From contig NZ_QNUJ01000004.1 in the NCBI RefSeq assembly GCF_003574625.1, positions 372,001 to 436,000 on the forward strand: 64,000 bases of DNA. Direction: 5' to 3'. The DNA is from Shinella zoogloeoides (GTDB taxonomy: Bacteria > Pseudomonadota > Alphaproteobacteria > Rhizobiales > Rhizobiaceae). The position numbers and the translations under genes were made by a program. Shown here piece by piece: positions 23,732 through 36,813 of the stretch (position 1 is the first letter of the stretch; every line of letters begins with the position of its first letter). The notes under the pieces were generated by a model. The model saw only the letters and a list, made by a program, of their open reading frames with translations. It did not search any database and was not told the origin of the DNA.

Positions 23732-25111
23732 ATGCCAATCGAAATTCTCATGCCCGCCCTGTCTCCGACGATGGAAGAGGGCACGCTGTCCAAGTGGGTC
23801 AAGAACGAGGGCGACACCGTCAAGTCCGGTGACGTCATTGCCGAGATCGAAACCGACAAGGCCACGATGGAAGTCGAGGCCGTCGACGAGGGCGTTATCG
23901 GCAAGATCCTGATCGCCGCCGGCACCGAGGGCGTCAAGGTCAACACGGCCATCGCCGTGCTGCTGCAGGACGGCGAAAGCGCCGATGCCGTCGCCGCGCC
24001 GAAGGCTGCCGCCGCCGAAAAGCCGGCCGAAGCCGCCGCACCTGCGCCTGCTCCTGCTGCCGCAGCGCCGGTTCCGGCCGCGCCGAAGGGCGAGATCGCC
24101 GCCGATCCGGATATCCCGGCCGGCACCGAAATGGTGATGACGACGGTGCGTGAAGCGCTGCGCGACGCCATGGCGGAAGAAATGCGCCGCGACGAGGACG
24201 TCTTCGTCATGGGCGAGGAAGTCGCCGAATACCAGGGCGCCTACAAGATCACGCAGGGCCTGCTCCAGGAATTCGGCGCCCGCCGCGTCATCGATACGCC
24301 GATCACCGAGCATGGCTTTGCCGGCGTCGGCGTCGGCGCGGCCATGACGGGCCTCAAGCCCGTCGTCGAGTTCATGACCTTCAACTTCGCCATGCAGGCG
24401 ATCGACCAGATCATCAACTCCGCGGCCAAGACGCTCTACATGTCAGGCGGCCAGATGGGTGCGCCGATGGTCTTCCGCGGCCCGAACGGTGCGGCAGCCC
24501 GCGTCGCCGCCCAGCATTCGCAGTGCTACGCGGCCTGGTACAGCCACATCCCTGGCCTCAAGGTCGTCATGCCCTACACGGCAGCCGACGCCAAGGGCCT
24601 GCTCAAGGCCGCCATCCGCGATCCGAACCCGGTCATCTTCCTTGAGAACGAAATCCTCTACGGCCAGAGCTTCGAAGTGCCGAAGATGGACGATTTCGTC
24701 CTGCCGATCGGCAAGGCCCGCGTCCACAAGAAGGGCAACGACGTCACCGTCGTCTCCTTCGGCATCGGCATGACCTATGCGCTGAAGGCGATTGCCGAGC
24801 TTGAGAAGGACGGCATCGACGTCGAGCTGATCGACCTTCGCACCATCCGCCCGATGGACCTGCCGACCGTCATCGAATCGGTCAAGAAGACCGGCCGCCT
24901 CGTCACCGTGGAAGAGGGCTATCCGCAGTCTTCCGTCGGCACCGAGATCGCGACCCGCGTCATGCAGCAGGCCTTCGACTATCTCGACGCGCCGATCCTG
25001 ACGATCGCCGGCAAGGACGTCCCGATGCCCTATGCCGCAAACCTCGAGAAGCTGGCGCTGCCGAACGTCGATGAAGTCGTCCAGGCGGTGAAGGCCGTCT
25101 GCTACAAGTAA
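23732..25111 (+). CDS. pdhB: Pyruvate dehydrogenase E1 component, beta subunit with N-terminal lipoyl domain
   Basis: 459 aa. Residues 1-80 are a lipoyl domain with the lipoylated lysine in [14 protein letters not shown]. An alanine/proline linker (about 85-130) leads to the E1-beta part ([20 protein letters not shown], then [20 protein letters not shown]). A lipoyl domain on E1-beta is normal for Rhizobiales and makes it longer than enterobacterial-type beta subunits. It partners pdhA and pdhC; 15 bases separate it from pdhC. Confidence 0.97.
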   Translation: MPIEILMPALSPTMEEGTLSKWVKNEGDTVKSGDVIAEIETDKATMEVEAVDEGVIGKILIAAGTEGVKVNTAIAVLLQDGESADAVAAPKAAAAEKPAEAAAPAPAPAAAAPVPAAPKGEIAADPDIPAGTEMVMTTVREALRDAMAEEMRRDEDVFVMGEEVAEYQGAYKITQGLLQEFGARRVIDTPITEHGFAGVGVGAAMTGLKPVVEFMTFNFAMQAIDQIINSAAKTLYMSGGQMGAPMVFRGPNGAAARVAAQHSQCYAAWYSHIPGLKVVMPYTAADAKGLLKAAIRDPNPVIFLENEILYGQSFEVPKMDDFVLPIGKARVHKKGNDVTVVSFGIGMTYALKAIAELEKDGIDVELIDLRTIRPMDLPTVIESVKKTGRLVTVEEGYPQSSVGTEIATRVMQQAFDYLDAPILTIAGKDVPMPYAANLEKLALPNVDEVVQAVKAVCYK

Positions 25112-25126
25112 GGGGAGGGCTGGGAT

Positions 25127-26467
25127 ATGCCGATCAACATCACGATGCCGGCCCTTTCGCCCACCATGGAAGAGGGCAATCTCGCCAAGTGGCTCGTCAA
25201 GGAAGGCGACACCGTGAAATCCGGTGACATCATCGCCGAGATCGAGACCGACAAGGCGACGATGGAAGTCGAAGCCGTCGACGAGGGCACGGTCGCCAAG
25301 ATCGTCGTGCCGGCCGGCACGGAAGGCGTGAAGGTCAACAGCCTGATCGCCATCCTCGCCGCCGACGGCGAGGACGTGGCGGCCGCAGCCAGCGGCGGCG
25401 GCTCCGCCCCGAAGACCGAGGCCAAGGCCGAGGCGCCGAAGGAAGCGGAAAAGCCGGCTGCTGCTGCTCCTGCCGCTGCCGCCTCGGTGTCCAAGCCCGC
25501 ATCGGCTGGCGACAATGGCGAACGCGTCGGCAACGGCTTGTTCTCCTCGCCGCTTGCTCGTCGTATCGCCAAGGATGCCGGCATCGACATCAAGGCGATC
25601 ACCGGCTCCGGCCCGCATGGCCGGGTGGTCAAGAGCGACGTCGAGAAGGCCGTCGCTTCCGGTGGCGCAAAGCCTGCTGCCGCAGCAGCCCCGGCCGCTT
25701 CCGCGGCCCCTGCCGCCGCGCCGAAGGGCATGTCCGAGGATGCCGTGCTCAAGCTCTTCGAGCCGGGCTCCTACGAGCTCGTGCCGCATGACGGCATGCG
25801 CAAGACCATCGCCAAGCGCCTGCAGGAATCCAAGCAGACGATCCCGCACTTCTACGTGTCGGTCGACGTGGAACTCGACGCGCTGCTCGCGCTGCGCGCC
25901 CAGCTCAACGACAGCGCCCCGCGCAAGGAAGACAAGCCGGCCTACAAGCTCTCGGTCAACGACATGGTGATCAAGGCCATGGCGCTCGCGCTGCGCGACG
26001 TGCCGGACGCCAACGTCTCCTGGACCGATACGAACATGGTCAAGCACAAGCATGCGGATGTCGGCGTCGCCGTCTCCATTCCGGGCGGCCTGATCACCCC
26101 GATCATCCGCAGCGCCGAGCTGAAGACGCTGTCCGCCATCTCCAACGAGATGAAGGACCTCGGCAAGCGCGCCAAGGAACGCAAGCTGAAGCCCGAGGAA
26201 TACCAGGGCGGCACCACGGCGGTCTCCAACATGGGCATGATGGGCGTGAAGAACTTCGCCGCCGTCGTCAACCCGCCGCATGCGACGATCCTGGCGGTCG
26301 GCGCGGGCGAGGAGCGGGTCGTGGTCAAGAAGGGCGAAATGGTGATCGTCAATGCGATGACCGTCACGCTCTCCACCGACCACCGTTGCGTCGACGGCGC
26401 GCTCGGGGCCGAGCTCCTCGGCGCCTTCAAGCGCTATATCGAGAACCCGATGGGGATGCTCGTCTGA
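25127..26467 (+). CDS. pdhC: Dihydrolipoamide acetyltransferase (E2) of pyruvate dehydrogenase
   Basis: 446 aa. One lipoyl domain ([15 protein letters not shown]) is followed by a linker, a peripheral-subunit-binding domain ([20 protein letters not shown], about 140-175) and the catalytic acetyltransferase domain ending with [14 protein letters not shown], where DHxxxDG carries the active histidine. It transfers the acetyl group to coenzyme A and forms the complex core. Confidence 0.97.
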   Translation: MPINITMPALSPTMEEGNLAKWLVKEGDTVKSGDIIAEIETDKATMEVEAVDEGTVAKIVVPAGTEGVKVNSLIAILAADGEDVAAAASGGGSAPKTEAKAEAPKEAEKPAAAAPAAAASVSKPASAGDNGERVGNGLFSSPLARRIAKDAGIDIKAITGSGPHGRVVKSDVEKAVASGGAKPAAAAAPAASAAPAAAPKGMSEDAVLKLFEPGSYELVPHDGMRKTIAKRLQESKQTIPHFYVSVDVELDALLALRAQLNDSAPRKEDKPAYKLSVNDMVIKAMALALRDVPDANVSWTDTNMVKHKHADVGVAVSIPGGLITPIIRSAELKTLSAISNEMKDLGKRAKERKLKPEEYQGGTTAVSNMGMMGVKNFAAVVNPPHATILAVGAGEERVVVKKGEMVIVNAMTVTLSTDHRCVDGALGAELLGAFKRYIENPMGMLV

Positions 26468-26482
26468 TAGCGGGGTGCGGCC

Positions 26483-27124
26483 ATGAAGACGGTTCTCTGC
26501 TATGGCGATAGCCTGACCTGGGGTTACAACGCGGAAGCGCTCGACCGGCATCCCTTCGAGGATCGCTGGCCGAGCGTGCTCGCCAAGGCCCTGGGGCCCG
26601 AGGTCACCGTGATCGCGGAAGGTCTTAACGGCCGCACCACCGCCTATGACGACCATATGGCGGACTGCGACCGCAACGGCGCGCGCATCCTGCCGACCAT
26701 CCTGCATAGCCACGATCCGATCGACCTGGTCATCATCCTGCTCGGCACCAACGACATGAAGCCGGCCGTCTGCGGAACGGCGTTCGGTGCGGTGCAGGGC
26801 GTGGAGCGGCTGGTGTCGCTGGTGCGCCATCATGCCTGGTCGTTCAATGCGGAGGAGAGCCCGGAAGTACTGATCGTCTCGCCGCCGCCGCTTTGCGAGA
26901 CAGCGAACACCGCTTTTGCCGCGATGTTCGCCGGTGGCGTGGAGCAATCGGCCATGCTGGCGACGCTCTATTCGGACCTTGCGGACGAGATCGGCTGCGG
27001 CTTCTTCGACGCGGGTTCCGTGGCCGGGACGACGCCGCTCGACGGCGTGCATCTCGATGCGAAGAACACGCGGGCGATCGGCAAGGGCCTCGAGCCGATC
27101 GTGCGAATGATGCTCGGGCTTTGA
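26483..27124 (+). CDS. SGNH/GDSL-family hydrolase
   Basis: 213 aa. Block I GDSLTWGYN gives the catalytic Ser; LNGRTTAYDD and LLGTNDMKP give the oxyanion Gly and Asn; DGVHLDAKN near the end gives Asp and His. No signal peptide, so cytoplasmic. The family includes arylesterases and acyl hydrolases; the substrate is unknown. It starts 15 bases after pdhC, so it is probably read with the pdh operon. Confidence 0.85.
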   Translation: MKTVLCYGDSLTWGYNAEALDRHPFEDRWPSVLAKALGPEVTVIAEGLNGRTTAYDDHMADCDRNGARILPTILHSHDPIDLVIILLGTNDMKPAVCGTAFGAVQGVERLVSLVRHHAWSFNAEESPEVLIVSPPPLCETANTAFAAMFAGGVEQSAMLATLYSDLADEIGCGFFDAGSVAGTTPLDGVHLDAKNTRAIGKGLEPIVRMMLGL

Positions 27125-27192
27125 CCGGGATCAAGGAGTGAAGGCGCGGGAGAGCTAGGCTGTCACCATCAACCCCGGTTAAGGAGATGGAC

Positions 27193-27453
27193 ATGCCGAA
27201 CACCCCGCACCAACTGGCAGAGGAGTTTCCGGAGCACGTTGCCGCGATCCGCCATCTTCGCGAGACCGACGGCCACTTCCACCGGATCTGCGAGGAATAC
27301 CAGACGGTGAATCTCGCCATTCACCGTGCCGAGACTGACATCGAGCCGGTCGACGACTTCCACATGGCCGACATGCGGAAGGTGCGGATGCGGCTCAAGG
27401 ACGAAATCTACGGGATGCTCATCCGGCCGGAAAAGGTCGAGGACATTCCCTGA
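27193..27453 (+). CDS. DUF465 (YdcH-like) protein
   Basis: 86 aa, mainly a helical hairpin (LAEEFPEHVAAIRHLRETDG, then LKDEIYGMLI). This is the DUF465 pattern: short, cytoplasmic, unknown function. The second ATG (27193) is used because AAGGAGATGGAC puts the ribosome site at proper distance from it rather than from the ATG at 27187. It sits between the hydrolase and lpdA. Confidence 0.8.
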   Translation: MPNTPHQLAEEFPEHVAAIRHLRETDGHFHRICEEYQTVNLAIHRAETDIEPVDDFHMADMRKVRMRLKDEIYGMLIRPEKVEDIP

Positions 27454-27540
27454 GGAACGGGCTTCCCGCTCCTCGTCATGCTGCGCCGGGGCGACCCTCC
27501 GGCCGCGGCGCATGCGAACAACAGAGGAGTGGAAGCGCTC

Positions 27541-28986
27541 ATGTCGAATGCCTACGACGTCATCGTTATCGGTTCGGGTCCGGGCGGCTACATCGCCGCG
27601 ATCCGCGCCGCGCAATTGGGCCTGAAGACGGCCATCGTGGAGCGCGAGCACCTCGCCGGCATCTGCTCCAACTGGGGCTGCATCCCGACCAAGGCGCTGC
27701 TGCGCTCGGCCGAGATCTTCCATTACGCCCAGCATCCGGGCGATTACGGCGTGAAGATCGAAGGTTCGGTGACGCCGGACCTCAAGGCCATCGTCGCCCG
27801 CTCGCGCGGCATTGCCCAGCGCATGAACGGCGGCGTCGGCTTCCTGATGAAGAAGAACAAGGTCGATGTCATCTGGGGCGAGGCCAAGCTGACGAAGCCC
27901 GGCGAGATCGTCGTTTCCAAGACGACCAAGGCGATCCAGCAGCCGCAGGCGCCGGTTCCGAAGAACGTCCTTCCCGAAGGCACCTACACCGCCAAGCACA
28001 TCGTCATCGCCACCGGCGCCCGCCCGCGCGCCCTGCCGGGCATCGAGCCGGACGGCAAGCTCATCTGGACCTATTTCGAGGCGATGAAGCCGGAGGAAAT
28101 GCCGAAGTCGCTGCTCGTCATGGGCTCGGGCGCCATCGGCATCGAATTCGCTTCCTTCTACCGCACGCTCGGCGTCGATGTGACGGTGGTCGAAGTGATG
28201 AAGAGCGTCATGCCGGTCGAGGACGTCGAAATCTCGGCGCTCGCCAAGAAGCAATTCGAGAAGCAGGGCATGAAGATCCATCTGGAGGCCAAGGTCGCCA
28301 AGGTGGAGAAGGGCGCCAACTCCATCACCGCCCATGTCGAGATGAAGGACGGCAAGGTCGAGAAGATCACCGCCGACCGCATGATCTCGGCCGTCGGCGT
28401 GCAGGCCAATATCGAGAATATCGGCCTCGAGGCGATCGGCGTGAAGACCGACCGCGGCTTCATCGCCATCGACGGCTACGGCAAGACCAACGTTCCCGGC
28501 ATCTACGCCATCGGTGACGTTGCCGGCCCGCCGATGCTCGCCCACAAGGCCGAGCACGAGGCTGTCATCTGCATCGAGAAGATCGCCGGCCTGCCGAACG
28601 TCCATCCGATGGATAAGTCCAAGATCCCGGGCTGCACCTATTGCCATCCGCAGGTCGCCTCCGTCGGCCTCACGGAAGCCAAGGCCAAGGAGCAGGGCCG
28701 CGATATCCGTGTCGGCCGCTTCACCTTTGCCGGCAACGGCAAGGCCGTGGCGCTCGGCGAGGACCATGGCATGGTCAAGACGATCTTCGACAAGAAGACC
28801 GGCGAGCTTCTCGGCGCGCATATGGTCGGCGCGGAAGTGACGGAAATGATCCAGGGCTTCGTCGTCGCCATGAACCTCGAGACGACCGAAGAAGAGCTGA
28901 TGCACACGATCTTCCCGCATCCGACGATCTCGGAAACGATGAAGGAAAGCGTGCTCGACGCCTATGGACGTGCACTGAACGCTTGA
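27541..28986 (+). CDS. lpdA: Dihydrolipoyl dehydrogenase (E3)
   Basis: 481 aa. FAD site [20 protein letters not shown]; redox disulfide [13 protein letters not shown] site [21 protein letters not shown]-terminal active HPTISE. It reoxidises the lipoyl groups of E2. Its position downstream of pdhABC in the same direction marks it as the E3 of the pyruvate complex. The start at 27541 follows GAGGAGTGGAAGCGCTC. Confidence 0.96.
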   Translation: MSNAYDVIVIGSGPGGYIAAIRAAQLGLKTAIVEREHLAGICSNWGCIPTKALLRSAEIFHYAQHPGDYGVKIEGSVTPDLKAIVARSRGIAQRMNGGVGFLMKKNKVDVIWGEAKLTKPGEIVVSKTTKAIQQPQAPVPKNVLPEGTYTAKHIVIATGARPRALPGIEPDGKLIWTYFEAMKPEEMPKSLLVMGSGAIGIEFASFYRTLGVDVTVVEVMKSVMPVEDVEISALAKKQFEKQGMKIHLEAKVAKVEKGANSITAHVEMKDGKVEKITADRMISAVGVQANIENIGLEAIGVKTDRGFIAIDGYGKTNVPGIYAIGDVAGPPMLAHKAEHEAVICIEKIAGLPNVHPMDKSKIPGCTYCHPQVASVGLTEAKAKEQGRDIRVGRFTFAGNGKAVALGEDHGMVKTIFDKKTGELLGAHMVGAEVTEMIQGFVVAMNLETTEEELMHTIFPHPTISETMKESVLDAYGRALNA

Positions 28987-28993
28987 ACGTGCT

Positions 28994-29024
28994 AAAGCCC
29001 GCCTCCACATGAGGCGGGCTTTCG
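28994..29024 (+). terminator. Terminator after lpdA
   Basis: AAAGCCCGCCTC (28994-29005) pairs perfectly with GAGGCGGGCTTT (29011-29022) over a 5-base loop. The T run is short, so it may be leaky towards lipA. Confidence 0.7.
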
Positions 29025-29074
29025 AATTTCGGTCCGCAAGACGGGCGCAGAAGCCCGCTAGGAAGTGGATAGAC

Positions 29075-30052
29075 ATGGTCACCATTCTCGACCGCACCAA
29101 TCCTGATCCGAACGCCCCGCGCGTTCGCCACCCGGAAAAGGCCCATCGGCCGGATACCGAGGTGCTGCGCAAGCCGGAATGGATCCGCGTCAAGGCGCCG
29201 GTCTCCAAGGGCTATCAGGAAACGCGCGATCTCGTGCGCTCGCACAAGCTGGTAACGGTCTGCGAGGAAGCGGGCTGCCCGAATATCGGCGAGTGCTGGG
29301 ACAAGAAGCACGCGACCTTCATGATCATGGGCGAGATTTGTACCCGCGCCTGCGCCTTCTGCAACGTGGCGACGGGCAAGCCCAATGCACTCGACATGGC
29401 GGAGCCGGAAAACGTCGCCAAGGCCGTCAAGCAGATGGGCCTGTCGCATGTCGTTATCACCTCCGTCGACCGCGACGATCTGGAAGACGGCGGCGCCGAG
29501 CATTTCGAGAAGGTGATCTGGGCGATCCGCGCGGCGTCTCCCGCAACGACCATCGAGATCCTGACGCCGGACTTCCTCAAGAAGCCGGGTGCGCTGGAGC
29601 GCGTCGTCGCCGCAAAGCCCGACGTCTTCAACCACAACATGGAGACCGTTCCGGGCAATTACCTGACGGTTCGCCCCGGCGCGCGCTACTTCCACTCCGT
29701 CCGCCTGTTGCAGCGCGTCAAGGAACTGGACCCGACCATGTTCACCAAGTCGGGCATCATGGTGGGCCTTGGCGAGGAGCGCAACGAAGTGCTCCAGCTC
29801 ATGGATGACCTGCGCACCGCCGATGTCGACTTCCTGACCATTGGCCAATATCTCCAGCCGACGCGCAAGCACCACAAGGTGGAAAAGTTCGTCACGCCGG
29901 AAGAGTTCAAGTCCTACGAGACCGTCGCCTATACCAAGGGCTTCCTGATGGTCTCCTCCAGCCCGCTGACGCGCTCCTCGCACCATGCCGGCGACGACTT
30001 CGCCCGCCTGCGCGCCGCGCGCGAGAAAAAACTTCTCGCCGCCGCGGAATAG
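29075..30052 (+). CDS. lipA: Lipoyl synthase
   Basis: 325 aa. Two iron-sulfur sites are visible: [12 protein letters not shown] for the auxiliary cluster and CTRACAFCN for the radical-SAM cluster, plus the C-terminal [10 protein letters not shown] with the serine ligand. It inserts sulfur into octanoyl groups on the lipoyl domains of the pdh subunits encoded just upstream. Confidence 0.97.
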   Translation: MVTILDRTNPDPNAPRVRHPEKAHRPDTEVLRKPEWIRVKAPVSKGYQETRDLVRSHKLVTVCEEAGCPNIGECWDKKHATFMIMGEICTRACAFCNVATGKPNALDMAEPENVAKAVKQMGLSHVVITSVDRDDLEDGGAEHFEKVIWAIRAASPATTIEILTPDFLKKPGALERVVAAKPDVFNHNMETVPGNYLTVRPGARYFHSVRLLQRVKELDPTMFTKSGIMVGLGEERNEVLQLMDDLRTADVDFLTIGQYLQPTRKHHKVEKFVTPEEFKSYETVAYTKGFLMVSSSPLTRSSHHAGDDFARLRAAREKKLLAAAE

Positions 30053-30076
30053 ACTTTTCCGCCGGCCTCCTTTAAG

Positions 30077-30107
30077 CCCCGCCGTCCTGCCTGACGGCGG
30101 GGTTTTT
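30077..30107 (+). terminator. Terminator after lipA
   Basis: CCCCGCCGTC at 30077-30086 pairs with GACGGCGGGG at 30093-30102; TTTTT follows. Confidence 0.88.
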
Positions 30108-30123
30108 CATTTCGGAGGCGGCG

Positions 30124-30684
30124 ATGACGATCACGATCGAGGAAGCGGCGGAGCGGTTGAAGACCGCGGAGCGCGTGCTGGTGATCGGCTGTTCGGGCAG
30201 CGGCAAGAGCACGCTGGCGCTGAGGCTCGCCGGCCGGCTCGGCCTGCCTTACGTCTCGATGGACCGCGAGATCTTCTGGCTGCCGGGCTGGCAGACGCGG
30301 CCGCGTGCCGAGGCGCTGGCGCGTCTTCAGGGGATCGTCGCAGGCGAGCGCTGGATCATCGACGGCACCAGCCCCGGCACCCTGCCGCTGCGCCTGCCGC
30401 GCACTCATCTCGTGCTCTGGCTTCGTCCGCCGCGCTACATGTCGCTTTACGGCGTGATTTCGCGCTGGCTGCGCTATCGCGGGCGCTCGCGGCCGGAAAT
30501 GGCCGACGATTGCCCGGAGAAGATCGACCGTGAATTCCTTGCCTATGTCTGGAATTTCGAGAAGACGGAAAGCCCCGAGATCGAGGAGAATCTTGCGGCA
30601 TTTGGACCCGAAGTGCCGGTTTGCGTGTTGAAATCGCGGCGCGAGAACAACCGGCTACTTGCAAGACTTGCCGCGGTTCATTAG
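30124..30684 (+). CDS. P-loop nucleotide kinase-like protein (topology-modulation/FlaR type)
   Basis: 186 aa. Walker A is GCSGSGKST near residue 22. YVSMDREIFWLPGWQTRP and WIIDGTSPGTLPLRL follow, the usual order in small adenylate-kinase-like proteins annotated as topology-modulation proteins. No experimentally known substrate. It starts right after the lipA terminator and is followed after 9 bases by the coq10-like gene. Confidence 0.75.
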   Translation: MTITIEEAAERLKTAERVLVIGCSGSGKSTLALRLAGRLGLPYVSMDREIFWLPGWQTRPRAEALARLQGIVAGERWIIDGTSPGTLPLRLPRTHLVLWLRPPRYMSLYGVISRWLRYRGRSRPEMADDCPEKIDREFLAYVWNFEKTESPEIEENLAAFGPEVPVCVLKSRRENNRLLARLAAVH

Positions 30685-30693
30685 CTCTCGGCC

Positions 30694-31155
30694 ATGCCCC
30701 AGTTCGAAACCCGCAGACCCGTTCCCCATACGCCCGAGCAGATGTACGACCTCGTCGCCGATGTCGAGCGCTACCCGGAATTCCTGCCCCTCTGCGAGGG
30801 GCTGGCGGTGCGTTCGCGCAAGGAGCGGGACGGCAGGGAGCTGCTGATCGCCGATATGACGGTCGGCTACAAGGCGATCCGCGAGACCTTCACGACGCAG
30901 GTGCTGCTGAACCGGGCCGAGCGGGCCATCGACGTGAAATATATCGACGGACCGTTCCGCTATCTCGACAACCGCTGGCGCTTCGAGCCGACGCCGGACG
31001 GCGGCTGTTCGGTGCATTTCTTCATCGACTACGAGTTCAAGAGCCGCATCCTCGGCGCGTTGATGGGCTCGATGTTCGACCGCGCCTTCCGCATGTTCAC
31101 CGACGCCTTCGAGAAGCGCGCAGCGGCGATCTATGGCGATCCGTCAATCGGCTGA
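30694..31155 (+). CDS. COQ10/RatA-family START-domain protein
   Basis: 153 aa. TPEQMYDLVADVERYPEFLP and LCEGLAVRSRK open a START-like lipid-binding fold; FIDYEFKSRILGALMGSMFD closes it. In Alphaproteobacteria this is the COQ10 homologue that binds ubiquinone or its precursors; the RatA name comes from the E. coli relative. Its 3' end overlaps the end of cinA on the other strand by 12 bases. Confidence 0.85.
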   Translation: MPQFETRRPVPHTPEQMYDLVADVERYPEFLPLCEGLAVRSRKERDGRELLIADMTVGYKAIRETFTTQVLLNRAERAIDVKYIDGPFRYLDNRWRFEPTPDGGCSVHFFIDYEFKSRILGALMGSMFDRAFRMFTDAFEKRAAAIYGDPSIG

Positions 31156-31644
31156 CAATTCGACCAGCATTTCAAGGGCCGTGCGGATCGTCGCGAGCCG
31201 CACGGCGCTGCGGCCGATATCGCCGTAACGCATTTCCCGATGCAGCGTTTCGCGGCCCTTGCGCGCGGCGGCGAGATGGACGAGGCCGACCGGCTTTTCG
31301 TCCGAACCGCCGCCGGGGCCGGCAATGCCGGTGACTGCGACCGAGATGTCCGCGTTCGAATGCCGAATGGCGCCTTCCGCCATCTCCAGCGCCGTGGGAC
31401 GCGAGACGGCGCCATGCGCTTTCAGTGTTTCGGCCGAAACGCCGATCATCTGCTGCTTCGCCGCGTTGGAATAGGTGATGAAGCCGCGGTCGAAGGCGTT
31501 GGACGAGCCGGCGATCTCGGTGATCACGCCGGCAATGAGGCCCGCCGTGCAGGATTCGGCAGTCGCGATCATCAGCCCGCGCGCGGAAAAATCGGTGACG
31601 ATGCGCCGCGCGGTCTCCTCGATGTCCTCCGGCCAGATGCTCAT
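31144..31644 (-). CDS. CinA C-terminal domain protein (NMN amidase type)
   Basis: 166 aa, a stand-alone CinA C-terminal domain: [20 protein letters not shown] with the active-site ESCTAG, and [20 protein letters not shown]. This domain deamidates nicotinamide mononucleotide (PncC activity). The N-terminal molybdopterin-like domain of full CinA is absent, which is normal for proteobacterial PncC. The ATG overlaps the ispDF stop. Confidence 0.88.
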   Translation of the reverse strand: MSIWPEDIEETARRIVTDFSARGLMIATAESCTAGLIAGVITEIAGSSNAFDRGFITYSNAAKQQMIGVSAETLKAHGAVSRPTALEMAEGAIRHSNADISVAVTGIAGPGGGSDEKPVGLVHLAAARKGRETLHREMRYGDIGRSAVRLATIRTALEMLVELSAD

Positions 31645-32852
31645 GCCTCGCTCCCCCTGTAAACGACGGTGGCCGTGGCGATGGCGGCGATGCCCTCGCG
31701 CCGTCCGACGAAGCCGATCTTCTCGTTCGTCGTCGCCTTCACCGAGCAGCGATCCTGCGAAATGCCAAGGAATTCCGCAAGGTTCCGCCGCATCGCCTCG
31801 CGGTGCGGGCCGACCTTCGGCGCTTCGGCGATCAGCGAAACGTCGGCATTCATGATCGTGCCGCCGTTGGCGCGCACGATGGCCGCCGCATGTTCGAGAA
31901 AGATGCGCGAGGCGGCGCCCTTCCATTGCGGATCGGACGGCGGGAAATGGTCGCCGATATCGCCGGCGCCGCAGGTGGCGAGCAGGGCGTCGGTCAGGGC
32001 GTGCAGGGCGACGTCCGCGTCGGAATGGCCGGAAAGCCTTTGGTCGTGCGGGATGAAGAGGCCGCAGAGCGTTACGCCGTCGCCTTCGACGAGCTGGTGC
32101 ACGTCATAGCCGTTGCCGGTGCGCACATCCGGTAGCCCGTGGGAAAGGCGCTGGTCGGCCATGGCGATATCCTTCCGTAGCGTGAGCTTGACGTTGCCGG
32201 CGCTGCCTTCGACGAGATGCACGCGCACCCCGGCCCATTCGGCGATCGAGGCGTCGTCGGTGAAATCCGTGCGGCCGGAGGCGCTTGCGCGGCGATGGGC
32301 TTCCAGGATGGTCTGGAAATGGAAGGACTGTGGCGTCTGCGCCGAGAAAAGGCCGGAGCGGGAAACGGTCTCGGCGACATTGCCGTTGGCATCCGCGCGC
32401 TTCAGCGTGTCTGCGACCGCGACGGCGGGCAGAACGGCGCGCGCGCCGTGATGGAAGGCGGTGAGCGTGCGCTCCAGGATAGCCGGCTCGACGAAGGGGC
32501 GCACGGCATCCTGGATCAGCACATGGCTGATCTCGTCTGCGGCCAGCGCTTCGAGGCCGGCAAGCACGGACTGCTGGCGTGTCTGGCCGCCATGGACGAC
32601 CGTCAGGCGGTCGCCGGCGGGCAGGGCGGCGGCGCGCGCGGTTTCGAACAGTGCCTCGTCATCGGGATGAATCACGACGACGATACGCTTGGCATGCGGC
32701 CAATTGACAAAGAGATCGAGCGTATGGGAGATGACCGGCCTTCCGCCGATGCGGCGGTATTGCTTGGGGCCTTCGGCATGGCTGCCCGCCCGCTCGCCGC
32801 GCCCGGCGGCAACGATCACAACACCGCAGGATAGCGCATTTTCCGCCAGCAT
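31641..32852 (-). CDS. ispDF: Bifunctional IspD/IspF isoprenoid enzyme
   Basis: 403 aa. The IspD half has [14 protein letters not shown] (cytidylyltransferase site) and DAVRPFVEP. The IspF half begins around residue 245 with [15 protein letters not shown] (metal-binding DVH) and [18 protein letters not shown]. It carries out two non-consecutive steps of the methylerythritol phosphate pathway; the fusion is typical of Alphaproteobacteria. The ATG at 32852 follows GGAGGTG; a TTG eight codons upstream is possible. Confidence 0.95.
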   Translation of the reverse strand: MLAENALSCGVVIVAAGRGERAGSHAEGPKQYRRIGGRPVISHTLDLFVNWPHAKRIVVVIHPDDEALFETARAAALPAGDRLTVVHGGQTRQQSVLAGLEALAADEISHVLIQDAVRPFVEPAILERTLTAFHHGARAVLPAVAVADTLKRADANGNVAETVSRSGLFSAQTPQSFHFQTILEAHRRASASGRTDFTDDASIAEWAGVRVHLVEGSAGNVKLTLRKDIAMADQRLSHGLPDVRTGNGYDVHQLVEGDGVTLCGLFIPHDQRLSGHSDADVALHALTDALLATCGAGDIGDHFPPSDPQWKGAASRIFLEHAAAIVRANGGTIMNADVSLIAEAPKVGPHREAMRRNLAEFLGISQDRCSVKATTNEKIGFVGRREGIAAIATATVVYRGSEA

Positions 32853-32996
32853 CTCGGTTCCACACCTCCGTTTCAAAGCGTTCGGGGTGGTTTAGCCGGA
32901 AGGATGCGGCAATGCCAGCGCCGCGCGGAAAATTGCGCCGAGGCGTGATTGCGGCTTGGCAAGAACGAGAACAGTGGCTAAAAATAGTGCAAAGAC

Positions 32997-34022
32997 ATGA
33001 CCTGCTTGAAAGATAAGCAATTGGCGATCCCCCAACTTTCCGCACCGCTGGCGATCGGTCCGCAGACCCTGCGCAACCGTGTGGTGCTGGCGCCGATGTC
33101 CGGCGTCACGGACCTGCCGTTCCGCGATCTCGCCTGGCGTTTTGGCGCGGGGCTGGTGGTTACGGAGATGGTGGCGAGCCGCGAGCTGGCGCTGAACGCG
33201 CGGGAAAGCTGGTCGCGTATCCGCAATTGCGGCATCCGCCCGCATATGGTGCAGCTCGCCGGGCGCGAGGCGCACTGGATGGCGGAGGCGGCGCGCATCG
33301 CGGAAGGCGAGGGCGCCGACATTATCGACATCAATATGGGTTGCCCGGCCAAGAAGGTGATTGGCGGCTATTCCGGCTCCGCGCTGATGCGCGATCCCGA
33401 CCATGCGCTCGGCCTGATCGAGGCGACCGTCGACGCCGTGAAGGTGCCGGTGACGGTGAAGATGCGGCTCGGCTGGGACCATGATTCGCTGAACGCCCCG
33501 CATATCGCGGCCCGCGCCGAGGCGGTGGGCGCGGCGATGATCACCGTGCACGGGCGCACGCGCATGCAGTTCTACGAGGGCAGGGCCGACTGGGATGCGA
33601 TCCGCGCGGTGCGCGATGTCCTCTCCATTCCGCTCATCGCCAATGGCGATGTCGACACGGCCGAGGACGCGCTGGAAATCCTCCGCCGCTCCGGGGCGGA
33701 TGCCGTGATGGTCGGCCGCTCCGCGCAGGGCCGGCCCTGGCATCCGGCGGTGCTGGCGGGGGCATGCGGGCACCCCTCCGCGGAGGAGGTTTCGACGCTC
33801 GCGGTCGAGCACTACCGCATGATGCTCGATTTCTACGGCGTTGAGGCGGGCCTGCGCCATGCGCGAAAACATGTCGGCTGGTATCTGGAGCGATTTGCGC
33901 CCGGCCTTCCCGGCGCGGCGAAGGCCGAGATCATGACGGCGCGCGACAGCGATCTCGTCGCCGGACGGCTGGCCGACGCCCTGCTTTCGGCCGGGGCAGC
34001 GAAGCTCGGAGAGGCCGCATGA
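32997..34022 (+). CDS. dusB: tRNA-dihydrouridine synthase (NifR3)
   Basis: 341 aa. [20 protein letters not shown] is the FMN-binding start, [11 protein letters not shown] holds the catalytic Cys, and [13 protein letters not shown] and [13 protein letters not shown] complete the barrel. It reduces uridines in tRNA D-loops. In Rhizobiales it is the first gene of the nifR3-ntrB-ntrC operon, as here: its stop overlaps the ntrB start (ATGA). Confidence 0.95.
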   Translation: MTCLKDKQLAIPQLSAPLAIGPQTLRNRVVLAPMSGVTDLPFRDLAWRFGAGLVVTEMVASRELALNARESWSRIRNCGIRPHMVQLAGREAHWMAEAARIAEGEGADIIDINMGCPAKKVIGGYSGSALMRDPDHALGLIEATVDAVKVPVTVKMRLGWDHDSLNAPHIAARAEAVGAAMITVHGRTRMQFYEGRADWDAIRAVRDVLSIPLIANGDVDTAEDALEILRRSGADAVMVGRSAQGRPWHPAVLAGACGHPSAEEVSTLAVEHYRMMLDFYGVEAGLRHARKHVGWYLERFAPGLPGAAKAEIMTARDSDLVAGRLADALLSAGAAKLGEAA

Positions 34023-35166
34023 CCGGCAAGCCGGCAGATCCCAATGCGGCACGCGCGCCGGAGCTTGCGCTCGCCGTGCTCAACGCCATCCAGAACCCGG
34101 TGATCCTCGTCGATGCAGGCGGGCTGATCGCCTTCGCCAACTGGGAGGCCGAATCCTTCTTCGGGGCGAGCGCGAGCCATCTCGCGCGCCACGACATCTC
34201 GGCCTTCATCCCCTTCGGCAGTCCGCTCCTGACGTTGATCGACCAGGTGCGCGAGCGCAAGGCGCCGGTCAGCGAATACCGGGTGGACCTCAGCTCCCCG
34301 CGTCTCGGCGCGGAAAAGCTCGTCGATATCTACGTGGCGCCGGTCACCACCGATCCGGGCTCCGTGGTCGTGGTGATCCAGGAGCGCTCGATGGCGGACA
34401 AGATCGACCGCCAGCTCACCCACCGCGCCGCCGCCCGCTCGGTGACGGGCCTTGCCTCGATGCTGGCGCACGAGATCAAGAATCCGCTTTCGGGCATCCG
34501 CGGCGCGGCGCAGCTTCTGGAAACCTCCGTCATCGACGAGGACCGGGCGCTGACGCGGCTCATCTGCGACGAGACGGACCGCATCGTCTCGCTGGTCGAC
34601 CGCATGGAGGTCTTCTCCGACGAGCGCCCGGTGGACCGTATGCCCGTCAACATCCATTCCGTGCTCGACCATGTGAAGGCCGTCGCGAAGGCCGGCTTTG
34701 CGCGCAATATCAAGATCAGCGAGCTTTACGACCCCTCGCTGCCGCCGGTCTATGCCAATCGCGACCAGCTCGTGCAGGTGTTCCTCAACCTCATCAAGAA
34801 CGCCTCGGAAGCCATCGGCGACCGGCCGGACGGGGAGATACTGCTCACCACCGCCTACCGGCCGGGCATCCGACTTTCGGTCGCCGGTACTCGGGAGAAG
34901 ATCTCGCTGCCGCTGGAGTTCTGCGTGCACGACAACGGGCCGGGCGTTCCGACCGACCTGCTGCCGCATCTCTTCGATCCCTTCATCACCACCAAGACCA
35001 ACGGTTCCGGCCTTGGCCTGGCGCTGGTCGCCAAGATCATCGGCGGCCATGGCGGCATCGTCGAATGCGACAGCCAGGGCGCCCGGACCACCTTCCGCGT
35101 GCTGATGCCGGCCTCCCGCGGCGTCAGTGAAGACGACGACTATCCCAAGACCAAAGGACATGATTG

Positions 35167-35167
<1 letters not shown>
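34019..35167 (+). CDS. ntrB: Nitrogen regulation sensor kinase NtrB
   Basis: 382 aa, cytoplasmic. A PAS domain ([20 protein letters not shown]) precedes the phosphorylated histidine in [20 protein letters not shown] and the ATP-binding [23 protein letters not shown] and [18 protein letters not shown] boxes. It phosphorylates NtrC under nitrogen limitation, controlled by PII. Stop and ntrC start overlap by one base. Confidence 0.96.
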
Positions 35168-36621
<1,454 letters not shown>

Positions 36622-36813
36622 CTTGCCGGCAGGGGGCGTTGCATTTTGGCCACAATCTGTTGCTTGAGGGTAACAGAGGGGTTTGCGGCCGAATAGGCCC
36701 GCATGCCCGGCCGTCGGAACCATGGGCGCGTGGCACCCGGTTCCACGCGGCCGGCGCCATCCCGGAAAACAAGATAGAACGCCGGTGCCCCAAAAGAGCA
36801 CGGCCGGGGAGCG

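Noticed and set aside
23732-25111. pdhB as an unusual gene fusion with a lipoyl domain
   Set aside because: This form of E1-beta is standard in Rhizobiales and related Alphaproteobacteria.
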